Virus record (IMG/VR): IMGVR_UViG_3300042477_000802
Location: 1-64,000 of that record
DNA from: a virus
Length of the DNA: 64,000 nucleotides
Reading direction: 5' to 3' (one strand)
Part shown: positions 23,480 through 30,886 of the stretch, one piece after another
Layout: each line of letters opens with the position of its first letter
Numbering within the stretch: position 1 is the first letter of the stretch
Program-made: the position numbers and the translations under genes
The notes under the pieces: generated by a model
What the model saw: the letters and a program-made list of their open reading frames with translations, nothing else
Told to the model about the DNA's origin: nothing
Databases searched by the model: none

Positions 23480-23562
23480 TAGCCCAGGAGGGACTTGAAC
23501 CCCCACACCCGAAAAGGTACCTAATCTTGAGTTAGGTGCGTCTGCCATTCCGCCACTAGGCC
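23480..23562 (-). tRNA. tRNA-Leu (anticodon CAA)
   Basis: Class II tRNA. Acceptor GGCCTAG/CTGGGCT, anticodon stem CCTAA/TTAGG with loop CTCAAGA, long variable arm, T-loop TTCAAGT, discriminator A and encoded CCA (23477-23479). It is nearly identical to tRNA-Leu(TAA) except around the anticodon, so one arose from the other. Confidence 0.95.
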
Positions 23563-23575
23563 ATATTTTACTGTT

Positions 23576-24049
23576 CTAGATATTTAACATCTGTTTTTTA
23601 ACACAATAAGTTGGAGTTTGCGAATGACAATTAGGACACAATATTCTTAAATTAGAGAGAGAGTGATTGGTATTATTACCATCAATATGATCTAAATGTA
23701 AAGAAATTGGTTTACCTTGCCAATCAACAATCCCACACTGACTACAACGATAATTGAGTATTTTCTCCTTCAATAATCTATTTTTGAGATGATAGGTATT
23801 AAAGTTACTATTTTCTACTAAGATTTCTGACAGTGGAATCTTAGCATTCCAAGAATGCGTCTTCCCTTGTAAATGACCTTGACCAGTAAAATGGTCAAGG
23901 GATACTTGTAATCGTTTGATTCTAGCATAGAAGGATTTATAATTTCCTCCAGCCGGAGTTAAGTTTTGTGCTAGTAATACCTCTGCAATAGAGGTAGAGC
24001 GATTAACTAACTCGATAAACTCGAGATCTGATATTTTCGATTTAGCCAT
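23576..24049 (-). CDS. HNH endonuclease in the tRNA cluster
   Basis: The 157-residue protein has an N-terminal DNA-binding part (KISDLEFIELVNRSTSIAEV ... YARIKRLQVSLDHF), then a zinc-binding HNH: CSQCG, LHLDHIDGNNTNHSLSNLRI, CPNCHSQ. The pattern is a complete HNH with H-N-H residues in LDHIDGNNTNHSLSNL. Its N-terminal fold resembles that of the nuclease at 24580-25482. It is wedged between the two near-identical tRNA-Leu genes, so the insertion or the duplication involved it. Confidence 0.9.
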   Translation of the reverse strand: MAKSKISDLEFIELVNRSTSIAEVLLAQNLTPAGGNYKSFYARIKRLQVSLDHFTGQGHLQGKTHSWNAKIPLSEILVENSNFNTYHLKNRLLKEKILNYRCSQCGIVDWQGKPISLHLDHIDGNNTNHSLSNLRILCPNCHSQTPTYCVKKQMLNI

Positions 24050-24054
24050 TTAAA

Positions 24055-24127
24055 AATAAATGTGATGACTAAAATTTTTATAGATTTTTATCCTAATGTA
24101 ATCCATAAATGCATTCATCACATTTAG
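24055..24127 (-). other. tRNA-spacer double hairpin, copy C
   Basis: Outer arms AAATGTGATGA/TCATCACATTT and inner arms TTTATAGATT/AATCCATAAA. Both stems differ in sequence from copies A and B, yet pairing is kept, apart from one A-C mismatch. It lies directly 3' of tRNA-Leu(TAA) and 5' of the HNH gene. Confidence 0.65.
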
Positions 24128-24210
24128 TAGCCCAGGAGGGACTTGAACCCCCACACCCGAAAGGGTACCTGATCTTAAGTCAGGCGCGTCTGCCATTCCG
24201 CCACTAGGCC
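24128..24210 (-). tRNA. tRNA-Leu (anticodon TAA)
   Basis: Class II tRNA. Acceptor GGCCTAG/CTGGGCT, anticodon stem CCTGA/TCAGG with loop CTTAAGA. The trailer reads CTA rather than CCA. The UUA codon it reads is very common in this AT-rich DNA. Confidence 0.95.
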
Positions 24211-24253
24211 ATATTTACTTCTTTAAGTATTTGTTTTATTATTTACCCGCTTT

Positions 24254-24304
24254 GTCTAGATATTTAAGGATTCTAGCTTCCATTATTTGTCATTTGAGAT
24301 GACA
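24254..24304 (-). repeat. tRNA-spacer repeat S copy 3 with trailer hairpin
   Basis: The same repeat S sequence as at 23424, followed by TGTCAT/ATGACA next to the CCA of the Ile tRNA. This trailer stem differs in sequence from the CATCC/GGATG stem at the equivalent place after tRNA-Leu(CAA), but the position is the same. Confidence 0.65.
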
Positions 24305-24307
24305 TGG

Positions 24308-24381
24308 TCGGGACATCGGGACTTGAACCCGTTTTAGAGCTTTATAAGAACTCCGAGGAACACCCTTCCTCCCTGCTCCCG
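24308..24381 (-). tRNA. tRNA-Ile (anticodon TAT), atypical
   Basis: Anticodon stem GAGTT/AGCTC with loop CTTATAA reads the AUA codon directly. D-arm GGAG/TTCC with loop GAAGGGTG, T-stem CGGG/CCCG, discriminator A, encoded CCA (24305-24307). Acceptor pairing is only about five clear pairs, and three bases rather than one separate the D and anticodon arms. It may be a weak tRNA or use non-standard pairs. Confidence 0.7.
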
Positions 24382-24399
24382 ATAATATTTAAAATTTGG

Positions 24400-24472
24400 A
24401 GCAACTAGTGGGATTCAAACCCACACCCTCTGAGTGGAAGTCAGGAATGCTATCATTAAACACTATAGTTGC
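24400..24472 (-). tRNA. tRNA-Gly (anticodon TCC)
   Basis: Acceptor GCAACTA/TAGTTGC, anticodon stem CTGA/TCAG with loop CTTCCAC, T-loop TTTGAAT, discriminator T, encoded CCA (24397-24399). The outermost anticodon-stem pair is mismatched. Confidence 0.88.
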
Positions 24473-24479
24473 TTATTGG

Positions 24480-24552
24480 CGATCCTAGTGAGAATCGAAC
24501 TCGACATTAAAAGATTGAAAGTCTTTCATCTTAACCATTAGAAGATAGGACC
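24480..24552 (-). tRNA. tRNA-Glu (anticodon TTC)
   Basis: Acceptor GGTCCTA/TAGGATC, anticodon stem AAAGA/TCTTT with loop CTTTCAA, T-loop TTCGATT, discriminator G, encoded CCA (24477-24479). Only a few bases separate it from tRNA-Gly. Confidence 0.94.
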
Positions 24553-24579
24553 ATATTTATTAGATTATAATTAGACATT

Positions 24580-25482
24580 CTAGTTTCCAGTATTTAATGG
24601 AATTAAGGATTTTATTTGATTCAATAACTTTTCTCTATCTTCTAGATTTCTAATCCCAGTCCAGGGAATTCGATGCACTTGCCATCCTACTTGAGATAGG
24701 TAGGTATCTTTATTGAAATCAGACTTTTTTCTTTCTGGAAGATTATGTTGCTTGCCATCTACCTCTAATGCAATTTTAGAATCAGGAATTGTAAAATCAA
24801 TAAACCATTTATTCACCTTTAATTCCCTAATATAATTAACATTCAATTCATCTAAAATGGAGGCTACATATTTTTCTGGATATGACGGAATCAATTTATT
24901 CCGAGTGGCCCAGCCAGGATGAATACCTAACGCTACTCTTTTCTTAATAGCTTGAGAAATTTTTTGCCTAGTCAATGGAGACGGATTATTTTTTAAATAA
25001 CACAAACAATCTGGAGAACAAGTTTTAGTAATTGATTTGCCTGAAAAGAATTCTTTGTTACATACTTGACAATTTAAGGTATACTGTACTTCACCATTAA
25101 GTATGGTTGTACGTTTAGTGGAACCATGTAACTTTAATAAAGTATGAGATTTTTTTAATCTACTAGAAATAGTAGAGACTCGTTTCTTAAAGAAACGATT
25201 AGCACAAGAATAAGAACAGGTTATCTTTCTATTTTTAGAAAGAGTAGAAAAACTATTAAAACAAATCGGACAAGATTTTGTCGTCCGATCGTGAGTTCTT
25301 TGAGAACGACGAGTTGCTGTTGCATCAAAATGTTGTGTAGAAACTTGTAGTCGATCAATTATTTGCTGAATCGATTTCCAAACTTTACCATTAAAGTAAG
25401 TAAATCCTAATTTTCTAGCTAGATCGGATTTGCAAGTAGCTGCATGTATGATATTTATCAATTCATCGTCAGATAGTTCCAT
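24580..25482 (-). CDS. Vsr-like (EDxHD-type) homing endonuclease
   Basis: The 300-residue protein has an N-terminal helix-turn-helix-like part (DELINIIHAATCKSDLARKL), two zinc knuckles (CPICFNSF ... CSYSC; CQVCNKEF ... CSPDC), and a C-terminal nuclease fold: WFIDFTIPDSKIALEVDGKQ followed by HNLPERKKSD and LSQVGWQVHRIPW. That pattern fits the Vsr-like group of phage homing nucleases. It sits inside the tRNA cluster between tRNA-Glu and tRNA-Pro. The stop is TAG. Confidence 0.82.
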   Translation of the reverse strand: MELSDDELINIIHAATCKSDLARKLGFTYFNGKVWKSIQQIIDRLQVSTQHFDATATRRSQRTHDRTTKSCPICFNSFSTLSKNRKITCSYSCANRFFKKRVSTISSRLKKSHTLLKLHGSTKRTTILNGEVQYTLNCQVCNKEFFSGKSITKTCSPDCLCYLKNNPSPLTRQKISQAIKKRVALGIHPGWATRNKLIPSYPEKYVASILDELNVNYIRELKVNKWFIDFTIPDSKIALEVDGKQHNLPERKKSDFNKDTYLSQVGWQVHRIPWTGIRNLEDREKLLNQIKSLIPLNTGN

Positions 25483-25506
25483 GTTGGAACATATATCAGA
25501 TGTTGG

Positions 25507-25579
25507 TCGAGGATGTACGATTTGAACGTCTCTACGTCGGTCCAGACGACGGGTGCTACCAGGTTACACTTCATCCTCG
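25507..25579 (-). tRNA. tRNA-Pro (anticodon TGG)
   Basis: Acceptor CGAGGAT/ATCCTCG, anticodon stem CGTCG/CGACG with loop TCTGGAC, discriminator A, encoded CCA (25504-25506). Confidence 0.93.
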
Positions 25580-25627
25580 ATGAATTATTATATTATAAAG
25601 GAACAACAACCTTAATTTGTTGTATGG

Positions 25628-25711
25628 TCCCGTCTGGGGGAATCGAACCACTTAGCTCATTGGCAACTGTTTTACAGACAGCGGATCCTCCCAGGGATCT
25701 AGTCAGACGGG
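25628..25711 (-). tRNA. tRNA-Tyr (anticodon GTA)
   Basis: Acceptor CCCGTCT/AGACGGG, anticodon stem around loop CTGTAAA, long variable arm (class II, the bacterial type for Tyr), T-loop TTCGATT, discriminator A, encoded CCA (25625-25627). It is the first tRNA after the promoter. Its 5' part and leader are duplicated at 15393-15431. Confidence 0.93.
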
Positions 25712-25766
25712 ATAATTTCCCAGAGTGGGAAAATAAGCAATATTAATATGACTTATTATGCCCTAT

Positions 25767-25794
25767 AATATAACCTCAAAGTGAAGATTGTCAA
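25767..25794 (-). promoter_or_regulatory. tRNA-operon promoter
   Basis: TTGACA (25789-25794), 16-base spacer, TATATT (25767-25772, inside TATATTATAGGG), about 55 bases upstream of tRNA-Tyr. It is an excellent housekeeping-type promoter and probably drives all tRNAs down to tRNA-Thr. Confidence 0.85.
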
Positions 25795-25830
25795 GGGCTG
25801 TTTATTTTTTTTAATACTGACAAGTTGCAT

Positions 25831-25865
25831 ACTTAGGGGTGTGTGAAAAAATTTAGTCGCTGGGA
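25831..25865 (-). repeat. TCCCAGCGACTAAATTTTTT element, copy 1
   Basis: Core at 25846-25865; downstream box CCCCTAAGTA at 25830-25839. Just upstream GCTGG/CCAGC can pair, and GTGTG/CACAC encloses the core. It lies after the stop of the CHAP-like gene and before the tRNA promoter. Confidence 0.75.
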
Positions 25866-25890
25866 TTCCAGCCACACTAGAATCGAGATA

Positions 25891-26589
25891 TTAGGGTTCA
25901 CTGAAAAGATCCCAGAAATCGCTGGCATCTAAACCTTGACCAGTATCTTCTAGTGGAGCTAAGTCTTGAATATTAACTTGGTCCCATGGAGTATTAACAG
26001 GAAGGGAGATCGCTGGTATAACTGACGAATACTCTCCAAATCCTAGTAAAGCTGGTTGATGATAATGATGATGAGTAATTCTCCATTTACCCAAACTATT
26101 TCCAGAAATACAAGTAAATTTAGCAGCATCTCCTGAGCCAGGATCTAAGACAAAACCAATATGACGAAACCAAGCGGTATGTGGCTCATTGGGGCGACTA
26201 CGATCAAAAAAAACAGGGTCTCCTACTTTTATCTGATAATTTCCATTTTTAACTTCGCTAAGTGGCCGATAAGTATCAAGTTTTTGCATATCAGCTATTA
26301 TTTCTACTACCCCTAAACGAAAGCCATGAGGAGGAGTTTCGTGAGGCAAAAGTGATTGTGATAAGGTAAAAGAGACTGCGGCACTACACCAATTACCCAC
26401 CCTAAATGTTTTTCCAATAGGAAATTCTTTTCCATTAACTAATCGGGTGCAAATAGAAAAGTATTCTCTAATACGAGGAGAAGTAAAAGAATTAGGTTTA
26501 TCTTCTGCTACTTTATTAGCTAATTCTTGTTGGGCGAAAGTTATACAACGTTCGCCCAACGTTAATTTAGGATTCTGCCATGGTTCCAT
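25891..26589 (-). CDS. CHAP/NlpC-like cysteine hydrolase candidate
   Basis: The 232-residue protein has FRVGNWCSAAVSFTLSQSLL (possible catalytic cysteine after a tryptophan), KVGDPVFFDRSRPNEPHTAW and RHIGFVLDPGSG (possible catalytic histidine), as in CHAP/DUF2272-type amidase folds. Such domains cut peptidoglycan or peptides. There is no signal peptide, so it would rely on other factors for export or act inside the cell. It is last in a run with the VWA and Ro60 genes. Confidence 0.68.
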   Translation of the reverse strand: MEPWQNPKLTLGERCITFAQQELANKVAEDKPNSFTSPRIREYFSICTRLVNGKEFPIGKTFRVGNWCSAAVSFTLSQSLLPHETPPHGFRLGVVEIIADMQKLDTYRPLSEVKNGNYQIKVGDPVFFDRSRPNEPHTAWFRHIGFVLDPGSGDAAKFTCISGNSLGKWRITHHHYHQPALLGFGEYSSVIPAISLPVNTPWDQVNIQDLAPLEDTGQGLDASDFWDLFSEP

Positions 26590-26614
26590 GGCAGAATATT
26601 TAATAATTAGTAGA

Positions 26615-27328
26615 TTAGTTTGTTACTTTAACAAATCTGCCCCGACTATCTCTAGCAAGAACAGTATTTTTTTGCTGAGAATTTGTCTTACTAGAGGTAG
26701 TAGTAGCGGTAAAGTTACTTGTAAACGTACTAGACCCTGAACCTGATCGGAAACTTTGAGTAGTGGCACTAATACCTTTATAGACGTTACGAATTCCGAT
26801 CGAATCGGAACTATAATTAAAAGAATTATTCGCCGCCACTCCTAAAGAAGATCCCACTGAGACGGCATCAATATTAGCTCCTAAGAAAATAAACTCCCAA
26901 GAATATACTTGACGTTGATGCTCAATCATGTCTTTTATTTTAGACAAAGTATATTTTCTAGAAGAGTTCTCTTCTCCATCAGTAATAATGACAAACAATA
27001 CTTTAGAGGGTCGATCTGGTTCGGCCATCGCGGCTAGCTTTTGGCCTAAAGTATCCATGGTTAATCCAATGGCATCGAGCAAAGCGGTACCACCAGACGG
27101 TTGGTAGGTTTCTGGGGTAAGATCTGGAACTTCGGTTAAGTTAACAAAATCATGAAGGGTATGAGGAGTATAATTAAAAGTGGTAACAGTTAACGCCGCT
27201 TCACCCGGAACAAGTTTTTGTTCCGCTAAAAAGTTATTAAAGCTTCCAATGGTATCTTTAGATAGATGAGCCATCGAGCCGCTTTGGTCAATAATCATAT
27301 TGATGGAAGAAAAATTTGGTTTAGTCAT
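26615..27328 (-). CDS. VWA-domain protein (metal-ion-dependent adhesion site)
   Basis: The 237-residue protein has a complete MIDAS: DQSGSMAHLS near the start, the threonine in PSGGTALLDAIG, and the aspartate in FVIITDGEENS. It resembles single-domain bacterial VWA proteins paired with other VWA or AAA partners. The C-terminus is a serine/threonine-rich linker ending ARDSRGRFVKVTN, a tail also seen on the protein at 36306-36578. It follows a 79-residue gene and the Ro60 gene and probably shares their transcript. Confidence 0.87.
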   Translation of the reverse strand: MTKPNFSSINMIIDQSGSMAHLSKDTIGSFNNFLAEQKLVPGEAALTVTTFNYTPHTLHDFVNLTEVPDLTPETYQPSGGTALLDAIGLTMDTLGQKLAAMAEPDRPSKVLFVIITDGEENSSRKYTLSKIKDMIEHQRQVYSWEFIFLGANIDAVSVGSSLGVAANNSFNYSSDSIGIRNVYKGISATTQSFRSGSGSSTFTSNFTATTTSSKTNSQQKNTVLARDSRGRFVKVTN

Positions 27329-27343
27329 ACTTGTTCCTATTGT

Positions 27344-27583
27344 TTAATAAATTTCTGTATCTGGCGGTCCAACTGATAGTTCGTTTTCAATTTCTACTCC
27401 TAGAACAGGAGTAAGATTTTGTATCTGTTGTAGAGTATTGTCAAAATTGATTTCAGAAACAGATCCTAAGACAATCCCTAACTCTTCTAAAGAACTAGAA
27501 ACTGTGACGCCAAGATGTTGAAGTTCAGTTAATAAGGCCGCATCAACCTTCTCTTTGGCAGTAATAATTAAATGTATAGCCAT
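27344..27583 (-). CDS. Unknown 79-residue protein between Ro60 and VWA genes
   Basis: Not recognised. Small alpha/beta protein (HLIITAKEKVDAALLTELQH ... VEIENELSVGPPDTEIY), ferredoxin-like in its strand-helix pattern. It lies five bases after the Ro60 gene and 15 before the VWA gene, so it is co-translated with them and may be an adaptor. Confidence 0.65.
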   Translation of the reverse strand: MAIHLIITAKEKVDAALLTELQHLGVTVSSSLEELGIVLGSVSEINFDNTLQQIQNLTPVLGVEIENELSVGPPDTEIY

Positions 27584-27588
27584 CTATT

Positions 27589-29142
27589 TTATATCTCCAC
27601 TGATTCTATGGTATTAATCCACAGATCTTTGTGATTTCCTAATTCCGTAAATTTAGCAATTACTTCAAAGACCGAATCAGAAAACCCGCCAATATTTAAA
27701 ATGGCATTGCCATCACTAGCTTGCACAGTACCATTAGGAGTAACATCAATACAGACCAGTTTAGCATTTTTATTACGCGACTTAAATTTAACCCATTCAG
27801 CCATGGTTGCGGTACTCCGATAACGAGTCGGATCTACCCAAGATTCATTATCGGAGACATAGATAACTAGGTCTCCGGAAGCCTGTGTATTATTAAGATG
27901 ACGCAAAGCAATTGAACAATCCGTTCCACCTCCACCAAAATTAGATAATTTCTGAGCATTAGTCATGACAGAATCCCATGGATTCAATCGATGGGAATGA
28001 ACTTGAGTATCAAAAGGAATAATTTCGGCATTAGGATTCTTTCGCATAATGGCTGCTGCGACTAAAGCTGCGACATCAATACATCGCATTTTACTAGTAA
28101 CACTGCCTCGATGACCTGTCACCGGAGAACTCATAGAGCCAGAAGTATCAACCATAACATATACTTGACCTGGAAAGGTAGGGATATTTTCCATCGAAAT
28201 CTCGGCTGCTTGTTGCAAAGCGATAGAGACCGAAGAAGGAATCGTTGAGTTCATATTTTTGAAAGCAGTAAATAACTGATACGGGAACACTTTCGCTTTC
28301 TCAACTTGGTGTGCATCTTGCAATTTATTGGCCAGAAGTTGCGTCAGTTTGGCATCTTTAAAAACGCCATGACGCTCAAAAGTATTGAGATTCAATCGAG
28401 TTTGGGTCCAAGTGGCATTAGCTGCAATTTGCTTCCAATGACTGTCAGTCAATGGCAACTGTGTTAACATTTGAAATGGAACGTCTGGTATTTCTGATCC
28501 CATTTCCTTTTTAAAAAGTTCAAACTGCTTTGCTAGTTGACATAAGTGCTGAGGATTATATTTCTTATCTAGAAGATATCCATATAAAGCTGAACGAGAT
28601 TCGCTATTTGGTTTAGGATGCACCATCTTAATGATGTCTTTTAATGATGGATCTTGGCCCACATCGGCGTTAAACAGCTGCTCATCTGTTAAGGATGCTA
28701 AATATTGTTGGATTAATTTCTTCGGGCGGGTACCTAAGGATTTACGACCAGTCACTCCGGAACGGAGTACTTGAACAAAGTTCCGCAACATTTTGGGACT
28801 ATCAATAACTTGAGGAAAGATTCGTGATAAAAGCGCTGAATCTTTACCAGCCACTACCGCTGCTAAGACAGCTGGCATATCTTTCATTAAACCTTGTTGA
28901 CGAGAATACACTGCTAACTTGGCTACATACTTGGGGCTCAATTTATTAGCCAACTCGATAACTTTTTCTAATTGATGTTCGGCTGATACATAATAGGTGC
29001 CATTAAAACAGCCGGTCATGGCTAATTGAGCCAGGGCTGCCTTATCTGACATGGCATAAGCTGATCCTCCGGCATTATTAGTAGTATTGGTGACAGGTGC
29101 TGCGACAGTAGATTTAGAGTTGAATAATTTCTTGGAAGCCAT
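27589..29142 (-). CDS. Ro60/Rsr homologue (TROVE + VWA)
   Basis: The 517-residue protein has a HEAT-like TROVE domain in the first about 330 residues (ALAQLAMTGCFNGTYYVS; LANKLSPKYVAKLAVYSRQQ; LRNFVQVLRSGVTGRKSLGT), then a VWA domain with an intact MIDAS (MVDTSGSMSSPVTG ... GGGTDCSIALRHL ... YVSDNESW). Length and order match bacterial Ro proteins, which bind Y RNAs and misfolded RNA and pair with RNA-processing enzymes. No Y RNA gene is obvious next to it. The gene heads an operon-like run of Ro60, a small protein, a VWA protein and a CHAP-like protein. Confidence 0.93.
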   Translation of the reverse strand: MASKKLFNSKSTVAAPVTNTTNNAGGSAYAMSDKAALAQLAMTGCFNGTYYVSAEHQLEKVIELANKLSPKYVAKLAVYSRQQGLMKDMPAVLAAVVAGKDSALLSRIFPQVIDSPKMLRNFVQVLRSGVTGRKSLGTRPKKLIQQYLASLTDEQLFNADVGQDPSLKDIIKMVHPKPNSESRSALYGYLLDKKYNPQHLCQLAKQFELFKKEMGSEIPDVPFQMLTQLPLTDSHWKQIAANATWTQTRLNLNTFERHGVFKDAKLTQLLANKLQDAHQVEKAKVFPYQLFTAFKNMNSTIPSSVSIALQQAAEISMENIPTFPGQVYVMVDTSGSMSSPVTGHRGSVTSKMRCIDVAALVAAAIMRKNPNAEIIPFDTQVHSHRLNPWDSVMTNAQKLSNFGGGGTDCSIALRHLNNTQASGDLVIYVSDNESWVDPTRYRSTATMAEWVKFKSRNKNAKLVCIDVTPNGTVQASDGNAILNIGGFSDSVFEVIAKFTELGNHKDLWINTIESVEI

Positions 29143-29175
29143 AAAAATCCTTTATTTGTAAATAAATACAACAAT

Positions 29176-29706
29176 TTAAGATTGAAGAGTTAATCGTTTG
29201 CCTTGCACGGCAATTGTATTGAGATGTTGTGGGGTTAAGGTAAACTGTCTAATTTTACTAATCGGTAACATTTTACGAAAATGTTCTTTAGTTTGTGCCA
29301 GGCCACAACGCTGACGATTTGAATAAGTCCCAGGCACAATGACACGCTTACTATTAATAAGCCCAGATAGATAAAGAACACCAGTCTGATGATGCTTTTT
29401 AATTCCCGAAATGATTTGACCATTGGGACCTGTAACTTGGGTATATATCGCATGTGGAGATTTTTTAGACAGAGAATTATTTAATTCTCTCATTAATTGT
29501 TGCTTGGCTTGTGCCTCTATATCAAAGGAGGTTTCTATTTTAGAAAGAATAGAAATAGATCGTAATAGTGCATTACGATAATTGATATTGAAAATAATAT
29601 TGTAATCCGCTAACTCTTGATTATTATTTCGATAACCTAACAGGGTTATAAACGTTGATCCTTGACGGATCGTTGACAATTCCGATAATAGCTTTTCTTG
29701 ATCCAA
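29176..29706 (-). CDS. Unknown 176-residue protein upstream of Ro60
   Basis: Not recognised. It starts at TTG with a good GGGAG seven bases upstream (MDQEKLLSELSTIRQGSTFI). It holds a strand-rich core (TFITLLGYRNNNQELADYNI) and a basic C-terminus (RKMLPISKIRQFTLTPQHLN). It shares a promoter and strand with the Ro60 gene 34 bases on. Confidence 0.68.
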   Translation of the reverse strand: MDQEKLLSELSTIRQGSTFITLLGYRNNNQELADYNIIFNINYRNALLRSISILSKIETSFDIEAQAKQQLMRELNNSLSKKSPHAIYTQVTGPNGQIISGIKKHHQTGVLYLSGLINSKRVIVPGTYSNRQRCGLAQTKEHFRKMLPISKIRQFTLTPQHLNTIAVQGKRLTLQS

Positions 29707-29730
29707 GGTGCGACTCCCTTTCGTCCACCT

Positions 29731-29758
29731 AAGGTAAAAACTATAAATTGGCTGTCAA
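29731..29758 (-). promoter_or_regulatory. Probable promoter of the Ro60 operon
   Basis: TTGACA (29753-29758), 16-base spacer, TACCTT (29731-29736). The -10 is imperfect, but the spacing equals that of the other promoters here and the TTG start lies about 25 bases on. Confidence 0.6.
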
Positions 29759-29779
29759 GGCCGGGCGCATTTTTAAAAA

Positions 29780-29944
29780 TTAGTCTCGAAGCACGGTGCA
29801 GCGACCCTCGCAAGTACATTCCAATACCATGGTATCTTCTTGAACTTTTTCAAGGTCTTCTTCTTCGTCAAAGGTGACGCTAATAATCATATGACAGGAG
29901 TCACATTTAAATAAAAATTTTCGAGACGGAAAACTGTAGTCCAT
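29780..29944 (-). CDS. 54-residue zinc-ribbon-like protein
   Basis: A short frame from ATG (29944) reads MDYSFPSRKFLFKCDSCHMI ... VLECTCEGRCTVLRD. CDSC and CTCEGRC supply four cysteines for a zinc ribbon. It fills the gap between the methylase and the Ro60 operon. Confidence 0.7.
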   Translation of the reverse strand: MDYSFPSRKFLFKCDSCHMIISVTFDEEEDLEKVQEDTMVLECTCEGRCTVLRD

Positions 29945-29963
29945 AATTATAATGTTTCAAAAA

Positions 29964-30854
29964 TCATATTTTCAAACAATGAGGGCTAAACCAAATTCTT
30001 TCTTTATCTGAGTTAGCTCTACCACGAGTATTAGAAGCATTAGCAAAACCCCCATTAGTTTTCCATGCCACCGTTTCCCAAGTATCTGGGAAAGTTAACT
30101 CGCTGTCATAACCGCATAAAGCAATTCTTACATTCGGTAAATCTCCATGGTCTAATGCCCATTGATAAACTTGAGGAAAAATATTAGACTCCTCTAAATA
30201 AACCTTATCTCGACCTGAGGTCAGGTAAGGTGGGTCTAAAAAAATAGCGGTCACATCATTGTGAGACAAGCCTTTATTTTTAAAAGTAATCGAGGGGGAC
30301 ATGACACGTTCCCAATCACCACAGGCTACTCTTACTCGTCTCAATCTAGTTTGTAAAGCAGTAAACCAATCAAAAATATTATGAGTTAATCCGTGAATGC
30401 CTGAACCGGCGGAAGAGAGTAAGGGTAAAGAATTTACACCATATGGGTTCATCCAACTGGATCCAATCGAGGCGCTGATTCCCCAGACCCACCATCCGGC
30501 AATTTTTAGATCATAAAAATCTGGATTATGATCCATTTGATATTTAAAGTCATCAGTAGCATCAGATACTAACCAATGATGACGGGCATGCAAATCAGCC
30601 TCATTGACTGGATGGTCGGCAAATTTAGCAACTCCTGCTGGGTCGATGGTGATAGCTCGCCAAAAATTAGCAATAAAATGATTTTTATCATTAATAGTTT
30701 CAATTTTGGCTGGATGAGGATTAGCTAACAAGACAGCTAATGAACCGGCAAAAGGTTCGATATAATTGGAAACATGACCCAATCTTGACCAAATCAAATC
30801 AGCGACCTTGCTTTTTCCTCCAAAAAAGGGAAAAGGAGATTTTATTTTACTCAT
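29964..30854 (-). CDS. DNA adenine N6-methyltransferase (Dam/D12 class)
   Basis: The 296-residue protein has the D12-class start SPFPFFGGKSKVADLIW, the AdoMet motif YIEPFAGSLAVLLANP, and catalytic DPPY in AIFLDPPYLTSG. The order matches Dam-like enzymes. It may protect phage DNA from host restriction; the recognition site is not visible. No partner nuclease is adjacent. It is divergent from the 513-residue plus-strand gene. Confidence 0.92.
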   Translation of the reverse strand: MSKIKSPFPFFGGKSKVADLIWSRLGHVSNYIEPFAGSLAVLLANPHPAKIETINDKNHFIANFWRAITIDPAGVAKFADHPVNEADLHARHHWLVSDATDDFKYQMDHNPDFYDLKIAGWWVWGISASIGSSWMNPYGVNSLPLLSSAGSGIHGLTHNIFDWFTALQTRLRRVRVACGDWERVMSPSITFKNKGLSHNDVTAIFLDPPYLTSGRDKVYLEESNIFPQVYQWALDHGDLPNVRIALCGYDSELTFPDTWETVAWKTNGGFANASNTRGRANSDKERIWFSPHCLKI

Positions 30855-30886
30855 AAAACTATATATACCATAAAGACAAGGTACAC

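Noticed and set aside
23166-24304. Attachment site or recombination site in the tRNA cluster
   Set aside because: No integrase is in the window, and the repeats are spacer modules inside one operon rather than a tRNA 3' end duplicated at the borders of an island.
29235-29453. Overlapping 72-codon minus-strand frame inside the 176-residue gene
   Set aside because: It lies wholly within a better-supported gene in another frame, with no ribosome site.
29707-29963. Y RNA gene next to the Ro60 operon
   Set aside because: The gap upstream of the operon is filled by a 54-codon zinc-ribbon gene and a promoter; no Y-RNA-like stem was visible. A distant Y RNA cannot be excluded.
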